NCBI GenBank assembly: GCA_016841365.1
Contig: JAENZI010000006.1
Coordinates: forward strand, 62,001 to 126,000
DNA length: 64,000 nt
Reading direction: 5' to 3'
Origin: Anaerolineaceae bacterium
GTDB taxonomy: Bacteria; Chloroflexota; Anaerolineae; Anaerolineales; Anaerolineaceae
Each line of letters begins with the position of its first letter. Position 1 is the stretch's first letter. Positions 1 through 8,003 of the stretch are shown here, one piece after another. A model generated the notes under the pieces. That model did no database searches, was not told the DNA's origin, and worked only from the letters and a program-made list of their open reading frames with translations. A program made the position numbers and the translations under genes.

Positions 1-553
1 CGTAAACTAGTTTTTCGTTGCCATCAAACCCCTCTGATTGCAGAACGAAAATTTCTTCAGTTTGGTCGTCATAGAATCCTGAGATCTGTTCCGTATAGAG
101 TTCGTTGTAAAAACCTCGCAGATCATATTCAGGTGGGAGCAGTCCTAAAAGCGAAAGCACAATCACATCCTTGCGGGCATCCTCCTCACGGTATTCTGCA
201 AAGAAATCCTCTCTGACGATCGTTTCCAGCTCTTCCGCAGAGATTAAGGTGTGATCAATCGGGGACCGCAATTCCAACCCGCGCACCTGCATCACCTGCG
301 ATTCGATTTCAGAAATCATATTCTTTAAATCAGAAGGTAACTCATTCTCCTGAGTCGCAACCTCCCCCACAGGTTGCGTTGGAGCCAGTGTATTGCTAAC
401 AGGCGTTGGGGAAAAGTCTTGTTGATTGACTTCAAACGGCCAAAACAGCGCCACGCCGACGCCGCCTGCCAAAATCATCCCCAAACAGATACAGGTTACA
501 ACCAGAATTATGATGATACTCACCAGGATTGATTTGGATGTCGTTTTATTCAT
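1..553 (-). CDS. Membrane-anchored extracytoplasmic protein, C-terminally truncated by window edge
   Basis: The reading frame starts at ATG 553 (AAAGG about 7 nt upstream) and runs off the left edge, so 184 codons are visible. Residues 8-40 form one hydrophobic segment, followed by a Pro/Thr-containing linker (residues 46-65) and a soluble region. The end of the visible part has SGFYDDQTEEIFVL followed by EKLVY. That arrangement resembles uncharacterised Chloroflexota proteins in which a 'GYYDp..k.l.v' strand precedes a zinc-peptidase helix (HExxH). The helix itself would lie outside the window, so a metallopeptidase role is inference. Topology suggests the soluble part is outside the cell. 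The product is real (good codon pattern, RBS), but the function is unknown. Confidence 0.7.
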   Translation of the reverse strand, partial: MNKTTSKSILVSIIIILVVTCICLGMILAGGVGVALFWPFEVNQQDFSPTPVSNTLAPTQPVGEVATQENELPSDLKNMISEIESQVMQVRGLELRSPIDHTLISAEELETIVREDFFAEYREEDARKDVIVLSLLGLLPPEYDLRGFYNELYTEQISGFYDDQTEEIFVLQSEGFDGNEKLVY

Positions 554-649
554 TCTTACCTTTATAACTTAATTTGATTGAACGGTCTAATTTTACTCAA
601 CCCTGGTGAATTCCCAAAACCCAGATCTTTAAAATTTCGCCCAGCGAAT

Positions 650-677
650 AGAAAAACAAAATCCCCCAAAGGGGGAT
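650..677 (-). terminator. Rho-independent terminator of the 705-1373 regulator gene
   Basis: Perfect stem ATCCCCC/GGGGGAT (661-677) with a 3-nt loop. Read on the minus strand it is followed by TTTTGTTTTT and lies 28 bp after the stop codon of the regulator gene. Confidence 0.8.
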
Positions 678-704
678 CAAATATCAATCATAATCAGTCG
701 GCGT

Positions 705-1373
705 TCAGGCTTCCAGTATGTAGCCGACACCGCGCTTGGTGCGTATGAGTTCGGGGCTGCGCGGATCTTCTTCAATCGCCTGCCTCAGCCAACTGATATG
801 CACATCCAGTGTACGTGTATCCCCCGTATAATCTGTATCCCACACCTTCGTAAACAGAGGATTACGTTTGACGATTTTTCCGTTGTTCTCCATCAGAATT
901 TTGAGAATTTCAACTAGTCTGGGGGTCAATTTGGTTTGCCGGTCATGGCAGCTAACAAGCTGAGTCTGTGTGTTCAATTCAATCGGTCCGGCTGTAATGA
1001 TATACTTATCATCCGTTGGTCGGTAGACCTCAAGACGATTGATCAATTTTTGCACTGTGAAGGGCAATCGAAGCACCAGGTTGGCATCCACAACTTCGGG
1101 CAGTGAGACCTGATCATCCACGATCAAAATGATAGGCAATTCATTATCTGTTTTTCGATAAGATTGACAAATTCGTTCCCCGCTGGTGCGCAATGAAGCA
1201 GCATCTATGACGACAACATTGGGTTTGACTGAGCTCAGTAGTTTTAACCCCGCACTTCCACTGGGCGCTCGCGCCACCCTGTAATCCCGCTCACTCAGGT
1301 CGTCTGCAAATGATGAGTGATCGCCTCTTCGGCCCTCAATCATCAGGATAGCCAGTGTTGTGTCTTGCTTCAA
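705..1373 (-). CDS. OmpR/PhoB-family response regulator with degenerate receiver domain
   Basis: Transcription regulator of 222 residues. The N-terminal half (about 8-120) has the receiver fold and keeps the phosphoacceptor-like D57 in VVVIDAAS. The usual N-terminal acidic pair (DD) is reduced to one Glu (MIEG, E13), and the conserved Lys of the KPF motif is replaced (LRLPF). Such receivers usually cannot be phosphorylated normally and act as atypical, phosphorylation-independent regulators. The C-terminal half (about 125-220) is a clear winged-helix effector domain (LTPRLVEILKIL, RTLDVHISWLRQAI, RTKRGVGYIL). The start is TTG 1373, supported by AAGGGA six nt upstream; no ATG in frame has a better RBS. 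No histidine kinase is adjacent, so it is an orphan. The target genes are unknown. Confidence 0.88.
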   Translation of the reverse strand: MKQDTTLAILMIEGRRGDHSSFADDLSERDYRVARAPSGSAGLKLLSSVKPNVVVIDAASLRTSGERICQSYRKTDNELPIILIVDDQVSLPEVVDANLVLRLPFTVQKLINRLEVYRPTDDKYIITAGPIELNTQTQLVSCHDRQTKLTPRLVEILKILMENNGKIVKRNPLFTKVWDTDYTGDTRTLDVHISWLRQAIEEDPRSPELIRTKRGVGYILEA

Positions 1374-1712
1374 AATAAATCCCTTCTTGCTCCAGGGTGG
1401 TCTGCACAGCCCTGGGTCTTCGATTTAACCATCCCATCAGAAGAATAAAAACCAATCTCACAAAAATATCTACTGCTCTTTACGCAGATTCTAACAGATA
1501 ATTTTATATCTGCTGTGAGATAAACACCAAAATTAAAACAGGCGCATTACATTCCAAGCATTAAGTATTTCGATTATACTGCATAACCTTAAAGAATCGT
1601 ATGATAAATTTTTTCTCATCCAATTCGTTAAGGCTAAAATATTTATTTTTGGTTGCATCAATAATATGCCCGTGTTAGAATCAAAACACTCAAGAAACTC
1701 ATAGGAGATCAA
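1374..1712. other. Divergent intergenic region, 339 bp
   Basis: It separates the minus-strand regulator from the plus-strand nuclease-family gene. Visible elements are a CCAGGG/CCCTGG inverted repeat with 12-nt spacer (1392-1415) in the regulator's leader and a promoter for the rightward gene. No ORF or RNA gene is recognisable in the AT-rich remainder. Confidence 0.5.
1653..1681 (+). promoter_or_regulatory. Predicted promoter of the bifunctional nuclease gene
   Basis: TTGCAT (1653-1658), 17-bp spacer, TAGAAT (1676-1681), 31 bp upstream of the start codon at 1713. The -35 box is a weak match and the -10 is a good match. Confidence 0.45.
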
Positions 1713-2270
1713 ATGTCAAAAATGATTGAGGTGGAAATCGACAGCGTGCGGGTCAGCCTGACCAATCAACAACGCATCGTGATCCTAAAAGAAGCCAACA
1801 AAGAACGCTACTTACCAATCTGGATTGGTCTCTATGAAGCTGAAGCAATCACAATTGCCTTGCAAGAGATTCAGGTTGCCAGGCCTCAGACCCATGACCT
1901 GTTAAAAACACTGATCCAATCACTCAACGCAAAATTGCTACAGGTTGAGATCATTTCGCTTTCCGATGATGTCTTTTATGGCAACTTGGTTTTAGAGATC
2001 ATGGGCGAGCAACGCCAGGTCGATTGCCGCCCCTCAGACGCTTTAGCGCTTGCTGCAAGGATGCAGGTCCCTATCCTTGTTTCGGAAGAAGTGATGCAGC
2101 AAGCCGGCATTACACCTGAAGAAGACCTGACTTCAAGCGAGATGGACGAAATCAACCAGGAATCCTTACCTGAACTAGATGAGGAAAGCCTGGATGTCTT
2201 TGAGGATTTCCTCAAGGATATGGATGTTGATGACCTGTCCACAGATTCCGACGAGGACGACGAGGAATAA
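1713..2270 (+). CDS. Bifunctional nuclease (BFN/DUF151) domain protein
   Basis: 185-residue cytoplasmic protein. Residues 1-135 match the DUF151/BFN family, first described in plants as a nuclease with RNase and DNase activity. Recognisable stretches are LPIWIGLYEAEAI, RPQTHDLL and the family hallmark VDCRPSDALALAAR, followed by PILVSEEV. The C-terminal 50 residues are extremely acidic (runs of D/E) and probably disordered. Start ATG 1713 has AGGAG at 1703-1707. It stands alone between its own promoter and a terminator (2301-2338). The bacterial role of the family is not well established, so nuclease activity is inferred from family only. Confidence 0.88.
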   Translation: MSKMIEVEIDSVRVSLTNQQRIVILKEANKERYLPIWIGLYEAEAITIALQEIQVARPQTHDLLKTLIQSLNAKLLQVEIISLSDDVFYGNLVLEIMGEQRQVDCRPSDALALAARMQVPILVSEEVMQQAGITPEEDLTSSEMDEINQESLPELDEESLDVFEDFLKDMDVDDLSTDSDEDDEE

Positions 2271-2300
2271 GGCCGCAATTACCTGCCTCTGAACAACATG

Positions 2301-2338
2301 CCGGGAGAATTCAGTGTCAACTGATCCCCGGTTTTTTA
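2301..2338 (+). terminator. Rho-independent terminator
   Basis: CCGGG (2301-2305) pairs with CCCGG (2327-2331), with inner TCAGT/ACTGA pairing, followed by TTTTTT. It lies between the nuclease-family gene and dnaB. Confidence 0.8.
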
Positions 2339-2390
2339 TCCAGTCATACCGGACTGACCCAACCTAAGAATGAAAATGTGACGAAATCCC

Positions 2391-3761
2391 ATGACCGATG
2401 ACATAAACTTCAGCGAAAATACACTATCAGAAGCAATGACCCTCCCCAGCAACCGGGAGGCCGAAGAAGCGTTGATTGGCGCTGTGCTGATCAACCAAGA
2501 AGTTTATCTGGATGTCGCCCAGTTTCTCAGCGCAGATGATTTCTTCATTGTCCGCAATCAGTGGATTTGGGAAGCCTTTTTTCACCTCAACGAGACTCGT
2601 CAACCCATCGACCTGGTAACCGTCACCGAAGCACTCTCCAATCGCGGACAGCTTGACGAAGTCGGTGGACAGGGATACCTGATTTCACTCATCAACCAGG
2701 CACCAAACGCCTTCCACGCCGAATCCTATGGGCGCATCATAGAACAGAACGCGATCCGCCGGCGGATGCTGCAGGCTGCCAATGAGATCGCCCGACTTGC
2801 ATATCATCAGGAAGAGTCCATTGATACGGTTGTAGATGACGCAGAAAAAGCGATTTTTAACGTCAGTGAGAGGCGTATCAAACGCGATCTCGTACCAATC
2901 GGAACGGTCGTTAGAGAATATTATGATCGGATTGACGACCTCGCCATGCGCTCAGACGATATTTTTGGCGTGCCAACCGGTCTGATCGATATCGACAACC
3001 TTTTAGGTGGATTGCAGAAATCGGACTTGATCATTGTCGCTGGGCGGCCTGGCATGGGTAAAACCGGCTTCTTGCTGGGCACGATGCGCAACGCGGCATT
3101 AGTTCACAAGAAGCATGTGGCCATGTTCTCCATGGAAATGTCAAACGAACAACTCCTGCAGCGTTTGATCGCCATGGACACACGCATTGACTCCCAACGC
3201 CTGCGTTCAGGACGGCTTAATAACAACGAGTGGGACGTCTTCATCCAGGCATTGGAACCATACGACTCAGCCAGGATCTTCCTTGACGATACGCCAGCGA
3301 TCACACCGCTTTCACTGCGCACCAAGTGCCGCCGCCTCTACCTTGAGTATGGGCTGGATTTGATCATCGTTGACTACTTGCAATTGATGTCGGGTGATAG
3401 CCGCACGGACAACCGTGTACAGGAGGTCTCGAATATCTCTCGTAACCTGAAGGTTTTGGCAAGAGAGTTAAATGTGCCGGTTTTAGCTGCCGCTCAGCTT
3501 TCACGTGCCGTCGAACACCGCCCCGACAAACGCCCCCAACTGTCCGACTTACGAGAATCCGGCTCATTGGAGCAGGATGCGGACATTGTGATGTTTATTC
3601 ACCGCGATCCGCTTAATGAAAATAAAGAAGAACGTAACAAGTCGGAGATGATCGTCGCCAAGCACCGCAATGGACCAACCCACAGCGGCATCGGCTTGGT
3701 GTTCATTGACGAACTGGCAAAATTTGAAAATGCTGCCCGCGGGCAGCCATTTGAAGGTTGA
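2391..3761 (+). CDS. dnaB: Replicative DNA helicase DnaB
   Basis: 456-residue hexameric 5'-3' replication fork helicase. The N-terminal DnaB domain (about 18-120) is recognisable from NREAEEALIGAVL. The RecA-like C-terminal domain has Walker A GRPGMGKT at residues 218-225, Walker B as LIIVDYLQL, and the C-terminal helicase motifs QLSRAVE and DLRESGSLEQDAD. Length is normal for the family. No strong Shine-Dalgarno precedes ATG 2391; the N-terminus fits family alignment. It is the first gene of a replication cluster, followed 13 bp later by a DnaD-domain gene and then a tandem DnaC-like loader, which together look like a primosome operon. Confidence 0.96.
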   Translation: MTDDINFSENTLSEAMTLPSNREAEEALIGAVLINQEVYLDVAQFLSADDFFIVRNQWIWEAFFHLNETRQPIDLVTVTEALSNRGQLDEVGGQGYLISLINQAPNAFHAESYGRIIEQNAIRRRMLQAANEIARLAYHQEESIDTVVDDAEKAIFNVSERRIKRDLVPIGTVVREYYDRIDDLAMRSDDIFGVPTGLIDIDNLLGGLQKSDLIIVAGRPGMGKTGFLLGTMRNAALVHKKHVAMFSMEMSNEQLLQRLIAMDTRIDSQRLRSGRLNNNEWDVFIQALEPYDSARIFLDDTPAITPLSLRTKCRRLYLEYGLDLIIVDYLQLMSGDSRTDNRVQEVSNISRNLKVLARELNVPVLAAAQLSRAVEHRPDKRPQLSDLRESGSLEQDADIVMFIHRDPLNENKEERNKSEMIVAKHRNGPTHSGIGLVFIDELAKFENAARGQPFEG

Positions 3762-3774
3762 TCGGCGGTTTGCA

Positions 3775-4470
3775 ATGACCCCAGAGACACACACCCCTTT
3801 TAGCGGTTTCGATGATGAGAACCGCCTGCTGATCCGCCTGCCAGAGGCATTTTTTACGCAACTGCTTCCTAAACTGGATTCCCTTACTTCCCTCAGGTTG
3901 ATCCTGTATTTGTTCTGGCATAACGAACAACAAGAGCGCCCTATCCGCTACTTTACTTCAAGCGAATTAGCATCCGACAATACCTTGCTTGATATGGTTG
4001 ACGGTGAAGAGGGTTTGTCCGAAGCCCTGACAGACCTTGTCAATCAAGGTGTTTTATTGCAGGCGAAGCCAAGAACGGAAGACCAGCCTTACTATTTTAT
4101 CAATACCTCTCAGGGTCGAGCTGCAATTGAGGCGATTCGTGAAGACAAGTGGCAAAGTGCCAGCGCGCAACAACCCCCGATCATTATGCCAGAAGCAGAA
4201 CCCAACATCTTTAAGCTATACGAAGAAAATATCGGTGCGATCACACCGATGATGGCTGAAATTCTAAAGGATGATGAGCAGACCTACCCTAATTCTTGGA
4301 TCAAAGACGCGATTGAGATTGCCGTTGCGCGCAACGCACGCAATTGGAAATATGTCCAGGCAATTTTAACCCGCTGGCAAAAAGAAGGACGTGGAGATGA
4401 GCAAAATAGACGAAACGATTCGCAAGATCCGGACAGCTACCGACAAAGCTGGCTCGGACGAAAACAATAG
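3775..4470 (+). CDS. DnaD/DnaB_2 domain primosomal protein
   Basis: 231-residue protein translated from ATG 3775, 13 bp after dnaB; an upstream in-frame extension inside dnaB is rejected. The N-terminal half (about 10-120) looks like a winged-helix replication-initiation domain (SLRLILYLFW, LTDLVNQGVLL). The C-terminal half (about 145-205) has the DnaD/DnaB_2 signature (FKLYEENIGAIT, then WIKDAIEIAV and YVQAILTRWQKEG), typical of Firmicutes primosome proteins that remodel DNA and recruit the loader. The last 20 residues are hydrophilic. The gene overlaps the next ORF by 74 bp, suggesting translational coupling. Placement between the helicase and the loader supports a role in helicase loading. 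Confidence 0.85.
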   Translation: MTPETHTPFSGFDDENRLLIRLPEAFFTQLLPKLDSLTSLRLILYLFWHNEQQERPIRYFTSSELASDNTLLDMVDGEEGLSEALTDLVNQGVLLQAKPRTEDQPYYFINTSQGRAAIEAIREDKWQSASAQQPPIIMPEAEPNIFKLYEENIGAITPMMAEILKDDEQTYPNSWIKDAIEIAVARNARNWKYVQAILTRWQKEGRGDEQNRRNDSQDPDSYRQSWLGRKQ

Positions 4471-5785
4471 CCAAGGAGCTTCCGACCCTATTCGGCAAGT
4501 GCGTATGCCGGGCGACCCAAACTGCCCGATTTGCGGCGGCATTGGCTATCTCCGGTATGATGTGCCCATTGACCACCCCGATTTTGGGAAAATCGTCCCT
4601 TGCTCGTGCCGGGCTGAAGAGATCACACAATCCGCGCGGTCAAGGCTTTTCAGGATGAGCAGTCTGGATGCCTTGAAAGAGCTCCGCTTTGAAAACTTCG
4701 AAAAGCGCGGTCGGGTCGGGCTTGGAAAGACACAAGCAGATTCAATCGAAAACGCCTACAACCAGGCACACAACTTCGCCGAAAACCGCCAGGGATGGCT
4801 GCTGCTCACCGGGCGCTACGGCTGCGGGAAGACCCACCTGGCTGCCGCAATTGCCAACCATGCCATCGAAGCAGGCGTCTCCACCCTCTTCCTGACCCTG
4901 CCAGACCTGTTGGATTGGCTGCGTTATGCTTACTCTGGCGTGGATATGAGCTTTGAAGAGCGCTTTGAAGAGATCCGCGAGATCCCGCTTTTAATTTTGG
5001 ATGACTTCGGGACGCAAAACGCAACTGCCTGGGCACAGGAAAAAATCTTCCAGATCATGAACCACCGCTACATCAACAAACTGCCAACGGTCGTCACCAG
5101 CAATATGCTCGTCAACGATTTTGAGGGGCGTGTTCGCTCAAGGCTGCAGGACCCCAACCTGGTGACCGTCGTCAATATCCAAGCGCCGGATTACCGCAAC
5201 CCGACCGATGACACCGGTCATCCCGAACTTTCAACGCTGGGGCTGCACAGCCGGCAGACCTTTGGCAACTTCAGCCTGAGGCAAAATGAGCGGATTCCCA
5301 AACAGGACTTACAAGACCTCAAATCTGCCTTTGATACAGCCCGAGGTTTTGCCGAACACCCCAAAGGCTGGCTGCTCTTTACCGGCCCCTACGGGTCGGG
5401 AAAAACGCACCTGGCAGCCGCAATCGGCAATTACCAGGCAGGCATGGGCTTCCCGCCGCTGATGGTCAGCGTGCCCGACCTGCTTGACCATCTCAGGGCG
5501 ACTTTCAGCCCCAACAGCAGCGTCTCCCTTGACCGGCGTTTTGAGGAAATCAGAACCACACGCATGTTGATCCTGGATGATCTGGGAACGCAATCCGCAA
5601 CACCCTGGGCACGAGAAAAACTCTACCAGTTGTTCAATTACCGTTACAATGCTGAATTGCCTACCGTGATCACGACCTCAAGCAAAACAGAAGAACTGGA
5701 CCCCCGACTCTACAGCCGTATGCAAGATCGAAGAATCTGCACGGTGGTTTTAATCCCGGTGCCAGCCTACCAAGGCGAAAGATAA
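4397..5785 (+). CDS. Tandem DnaC-like AAA+ helicase-loader ATPase with N-terminal zinc motif
   Basis: 462-residue cytoplasmic ATPase built from two consecutive DnaC/IstB-like AAA+ modules. An N-terminal Cys cluster (C43, C46, C69, C71: CPIC...CSC) probably binds zinc. Module 1 has Walker A GRYGCGKT (139-146), Walker B LLILDDFGTQ and SNM/R motifs near SRLQDPN. Module 2 has GPYGSGKT (330-337), LILDDLGTQ and SRMQDRRI. Both modules keep the catalytic motifs, so both could hydrolyse ATP. Usual loaders (DnaC, DnaI) have one module and about 250-310 residues. Start ATG 4397 is preferred because AAGGA lies 7 nt upstream; GTG 4391 would put the RBS too close. It follows dnaB and the DnaD-domain gene and ends at a strong terminator, so a helicase-loading role is a well-supported inference. 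Confidence 0.87.
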   Translation: MSKIDETIRKIRTATDKAGSDENNSQGASDPIRQVRMPGDPNCPICGGIGYLRYDVPIDHPDFGKIVPCSCRAEEITQSARSRLFRMSSLDALKELRFENFEKRGRVGLGKTQADSIENAYNQAHNFAENRQGWLLLTGRYGCGKTHLAAAIANHAIEAGVSTLFLTLPDLLDWLRYAYSGVDMSFEERFEEIREIPLLILDDFGTQNATAWAQEKIFQIMNHRYINKLPTVVTSNMLVNDFEGRVRSRLQDPNLVTVVNIQAPDYRNPTDDTGHPELSTLGLHSRQTFGNFSLRQNERIPKQDLQDLKSAFDTARGFAEHPKGWLLFTGPYGSGKTHLAAAIGNYQAGMGFPPLMVSVPDLLDHLRATFSPNSSVSLDRRFEEIRTTRMLILDDLGTQSATPWAREKLYQLFNYRYNAELPTVITTSSKTEELDPRLYSRMQDRRICTVVLIPVPAYQGER

Positions 5786-5823
5786 ACGCTTCATTTCGGA
5801 TCCTAAAATTAGATTTGAACATA

Positions 5824-5859
5824 AAAAGCTCTCCCGGTTTGAGTTGGGAGAGCTTTTTT
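5824..5859. terminator. Bidirectional rho-independent terminator
   Basis: 12-bp perfect stem AAAAGCTCTCCC / GGGAGAGCTTTT with a 10-nt loop. A-runs and T-runs flank both sides, serving the convergent loader gene and the EamA transporter gene. Confidence 0.9.
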
Positions 5860-5956
5860 ATAGAAAAGGAGAAGGAGAGATGAATGTTGTTCACATCCTT
5901 ATAAACGAAATCTTATCGCCCGTATGTTGGAATCTTATAAGAAGAGACGAACTCCA

Positions 5957-6916
5957 TCACACTTCGATATCAATCGCAAGTAATTCTGATCGGTTCAGGT
6001 TATAAATGAACCCCGTCACGGTGACGATCACGATCACCACACCGACCCACTGCATCCAGGAAGTCAACCGCTCACCAAGCACGAACCAGCCGACAAGCAG
6101 TGCTGCCACCAACCTTGTCGCAAGCATGCTGCTGACCAATGGTGCGCCAAGTTTTCTGAGTGTGGCAATATTCCCGATCTTGCCGCCAATTTCCAAACCA
6201 AGCGCAATGAATAAAAACGCCAAAATCGCCCGCCAATCCATCCTGATGAAGGGCGACCAATCTTCGCCTAACATCAGACTGAGCACTGCCATCAGCACCA
6301 TCATCGTCCCGATTTGAGAGATATACACAATTTCATATGGGAGGTTGATGTGGTCGCTGCGCTTGACAATCAACATATAGGCAGCAATCCCAAATGTACC
6401 CAAAAATGCGAATAAGATTCCAAGATAATCCCTGGGGGTCAATAGCAGGTCAATCGTTTGATGGGCAAGCCCGCCAAACACCATCATCACACCGCCTACC
6501 AGGCACAGGAGGATTGATGGCACGGTGTACTTTGGGAGCGGCTCTTTCATAAAGATCCTGTTCAAGAAATACACAAGGAACGGCGCCAGAAGGCTGATCA
6601 ATTGCACAATATAAACCCTGGTAAAACGAGCCGCAAAGGTCAGGCAAATCGTACGCAGCACGACAATCACCACCAGCAGCCACAAGGTCTTCGAATGCCA
6701 ATAGCGGCGGTCAATTTTAGGGATAACCTGCCAGGACATAATTGAAAAAGCAACCAAATCAGTCAGTGCCACCAATGCCAGCGCAGGTAAACCGGCCACG
6801 GTTTGCAGATAGCGCACAGGCACCATCCCGGCGCCGATAGCACTTTGCACACCGACCGAAAGAACCAACCAGCCTATCGATATTGTCTTTGCTTTTGACT
6901 CAACCATGTACACCAT
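5957..6916 (-). CDS. EamA/DMT-superfamily transporter (second of pair)
   Basis: Integral membrane protein of about 319 residues with roughly ten hydrophobic helices arranged as two EamA repeats, typical of drug/metabolite transporters of unknown substrate. Repeat 1 ends near FLNRIFMKEPLPKY; repeat 2 ends near LGERLTSWMQWVG, the usual helix-loop signature before the last helix. Three starts are possible: 6937 (no RBS), 6916 (GGAG 3 nt upstream) and 6907 (GGAG 12 nt upstream). I use 6916. The gene overlaps or abuts the stop codon of the upstream EamA gene (6900-6902), so the two are co-translated. They may form a hetero-oligomeric carrier or be paralogues with different substrates; the sequence does not settle this. 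Confidence 0.85.
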   Translation of the reverse strand: MVYMVESKAKTISIGWLVLSVGVQSAIGAGMVPVRYLQTVAGLPALALVALTDLVAFSIMSWQVIPKIDRRYWHSKTLWLLVVIVVLRTICLTFAARFTRVYIVQLISLLAPFLVYFLNRIFMKEPLPKYTVPSILLCLVGGVMMVFGGLAHQTIDLLLTPRDYLGILFAFLGTFGIAAYMLIVKRSDHINLPYEIVYISQIGTMMVLMAVLSLMLGEDWSPFIRMDWRAILAFLFIALGLEIGGKIGNIATLRKLGAPLVSSMLATRLVAALLVGWFVLGERLTSWMQWVGVVIVIVTVTGFIYNLNRSELLAIDIEV

Positions 6917-7823
6917 TTTCTCCGTTGCGTGCCGCATTGTCTTTGCTCAATTGGAGCAGTGCCACCGCAAAAATGACGATCAACCCTCCGATCCATTGCT
7001 GCGCGTTGAGCGATTCATCGAGCAGCAGCGTTGAAAGCAGCACCGCAACCACAGGCTGCAGCATCATGATCACCGATCCCCGGGAGGACCCTAACAATTC
7101 CACACCTAAATTCATCGTTGAAATCGGCACTGCTGTGCCCAATATACCGAATGCCAGCAACAATAACCAGCCTTTGGTCGAGTCGGGTGTGCTGATGCCA
7201 AGCAGCGGGATGGTTGCCAACCCGGCAAGCATCGCACCTGTCATCATCCAGTTTGACCCTCTAAATTTTTCACTTACACCAGATAAGATTTTTTCACTCA
7301 AGACCATGTAAATCGCCATAACCACTGCATTGATCAGTGTGATCATAAAACCCACGCGATCCACTGCAAGAGTAGAACCGAAATCAAAAGCCACCAGGAT
7401 CAGTCCTACAAATGTCAGCGGCAAACCGAGCCAAATTAGTTTAGGCACGGGTTTACCGATCAATAAATCCAACAAAACCACCAGGGAGGGATACACATAC
7501 ACGATGATCACATACAGCGAAGAGGGTAAACGATTAATGGCAAAAATGGCAGAGAAACTTGCGACAGCAAACACACAGCCCAACCCTAACAACCGCCAAA
7601 TTGAAACCCGCGGGATTGCTGTTTTAGGACGATTGAAGACCCCAACGCCCCAAAGCACTGGCGCAGCAATTGAAAAGCGCCAAATTGCAAGGTGCTGGGG
7701 CGGTATGCTTGTCTGCTGGGTGAGCATTTTAATTAAGATGGTCGCACTGGCCAGCGTTACGGCAGCAGTCACCATCAAGATCAATCCCAGATGCTGTTTA
7801 TTCATGCGATGCTGTTTTTTCAT
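6900..7823 (-). CDS. EamA/DMT-superfamily transporter (first of pair)
   Basis: 307-residue ten-helix membrane protein with two EamA repeats; VYVYPSLVVLLDLLIGK and LLDESLNAQQWIG mark the ends of the repeats. It probably exports or imports a small metabolite; the substrate cannot be read from sequence. Start ATG 7823 is supported by GGAG ten nt upstream; the longer TTG frame at 7832 has no usable RBS, and ATG 7805 would lose the RBS. The stop codon falls within the first codons of the next EamA gene, indicating a two-gene operon ending at the bidirectional terminator near 5840. The divergent copper operon begins about 100 bp away. Confidence 0.86.
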   Translation of the reverse strand: MKKQHRMNKQHLGLILMVTAAVTLASATILIKMLTQQTSIPPQHLAIWRFSIAAPVLWGVGVFNRPKTAIPRVSIWRLLGLGCVFAVASFSAIFAINRLPSSLYVIIVYVYPSLVVLLDLLIGKPVPKLIWLGLPLTFVGLILVAFDFGSTLAVDRVGFMITLINAVVMAIYMVLSEKILSGVSEKFRGSNWMMTGAMLAGLATIPLLGISTPDSTKGWLLLLAFGILGTAVPISTMNLGVELLGSSRGSVIMMLQPVVAVLLSTLLLDESLNAQQWIGGLIVIFAVALLQLSKDNAARNGENGVHG

Positions 7824-7929
7824 GCAAAACAAACTCCAATTAAGCCAGCCCCCATTATACTGGCATATCGCTTCAATTCCCTCACAACTTTGTCATATTT
7901 TATCTTTACGAAAATCATCGTCCACCCAA

Positions 7930-7958
7930 TTGACTAAATAGGATAAATATAGTAATAT
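7930..7958 (+). promoter_or_regulatory. Promoter of the copper operon
   Basis: TTGACT (7930-7935), 17-bp spacer, TAATAT (7953-7958). The predicted transcription start (about 7965) lies directly before the CsoR-like dyad. Confidence 0.65.
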
Positions 7959-7972
7959 TTATACAATTACAT

Positions 7973-7992
7973 CCCTCCCCCCATAGGGAGGG
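7973..7992 (+). promoter_or_regulatory. Putative CsoR operator overlapping the csoR leader
   Basis: Perfect inverted repeat CCCTCCC (7973-7979) / GGGAGGG (7986-7992) with 6-bp spacer. G/C-tract pseudopalindromes of this kind are the known operators of CsoR repressors. It lies just downstream of the promoter and 12 bp before the csoR start, so a bound repressor would block transcription. The right arm is also purine-rich (GGGAGGGGG) and could assist ribosome binding. Confidence 0.6.
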
Positions 7993-8003
7993 GGTCTGAG
8001 AGA

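Noticed and set aside
2391-5785. Prophage replication module
   Set aside because: DnaB/DnaD/DnaC sets occur in phages, but no integrase, structural genes or composition shift are visible and flanking genes are ordinary chromosomal genes.
7330-7941. 203-codon ORF antisense to the EamA gene
   Set aside because: It is the complement of a strong membrane-protein gene with clear family features; no RBS or homology pattern.
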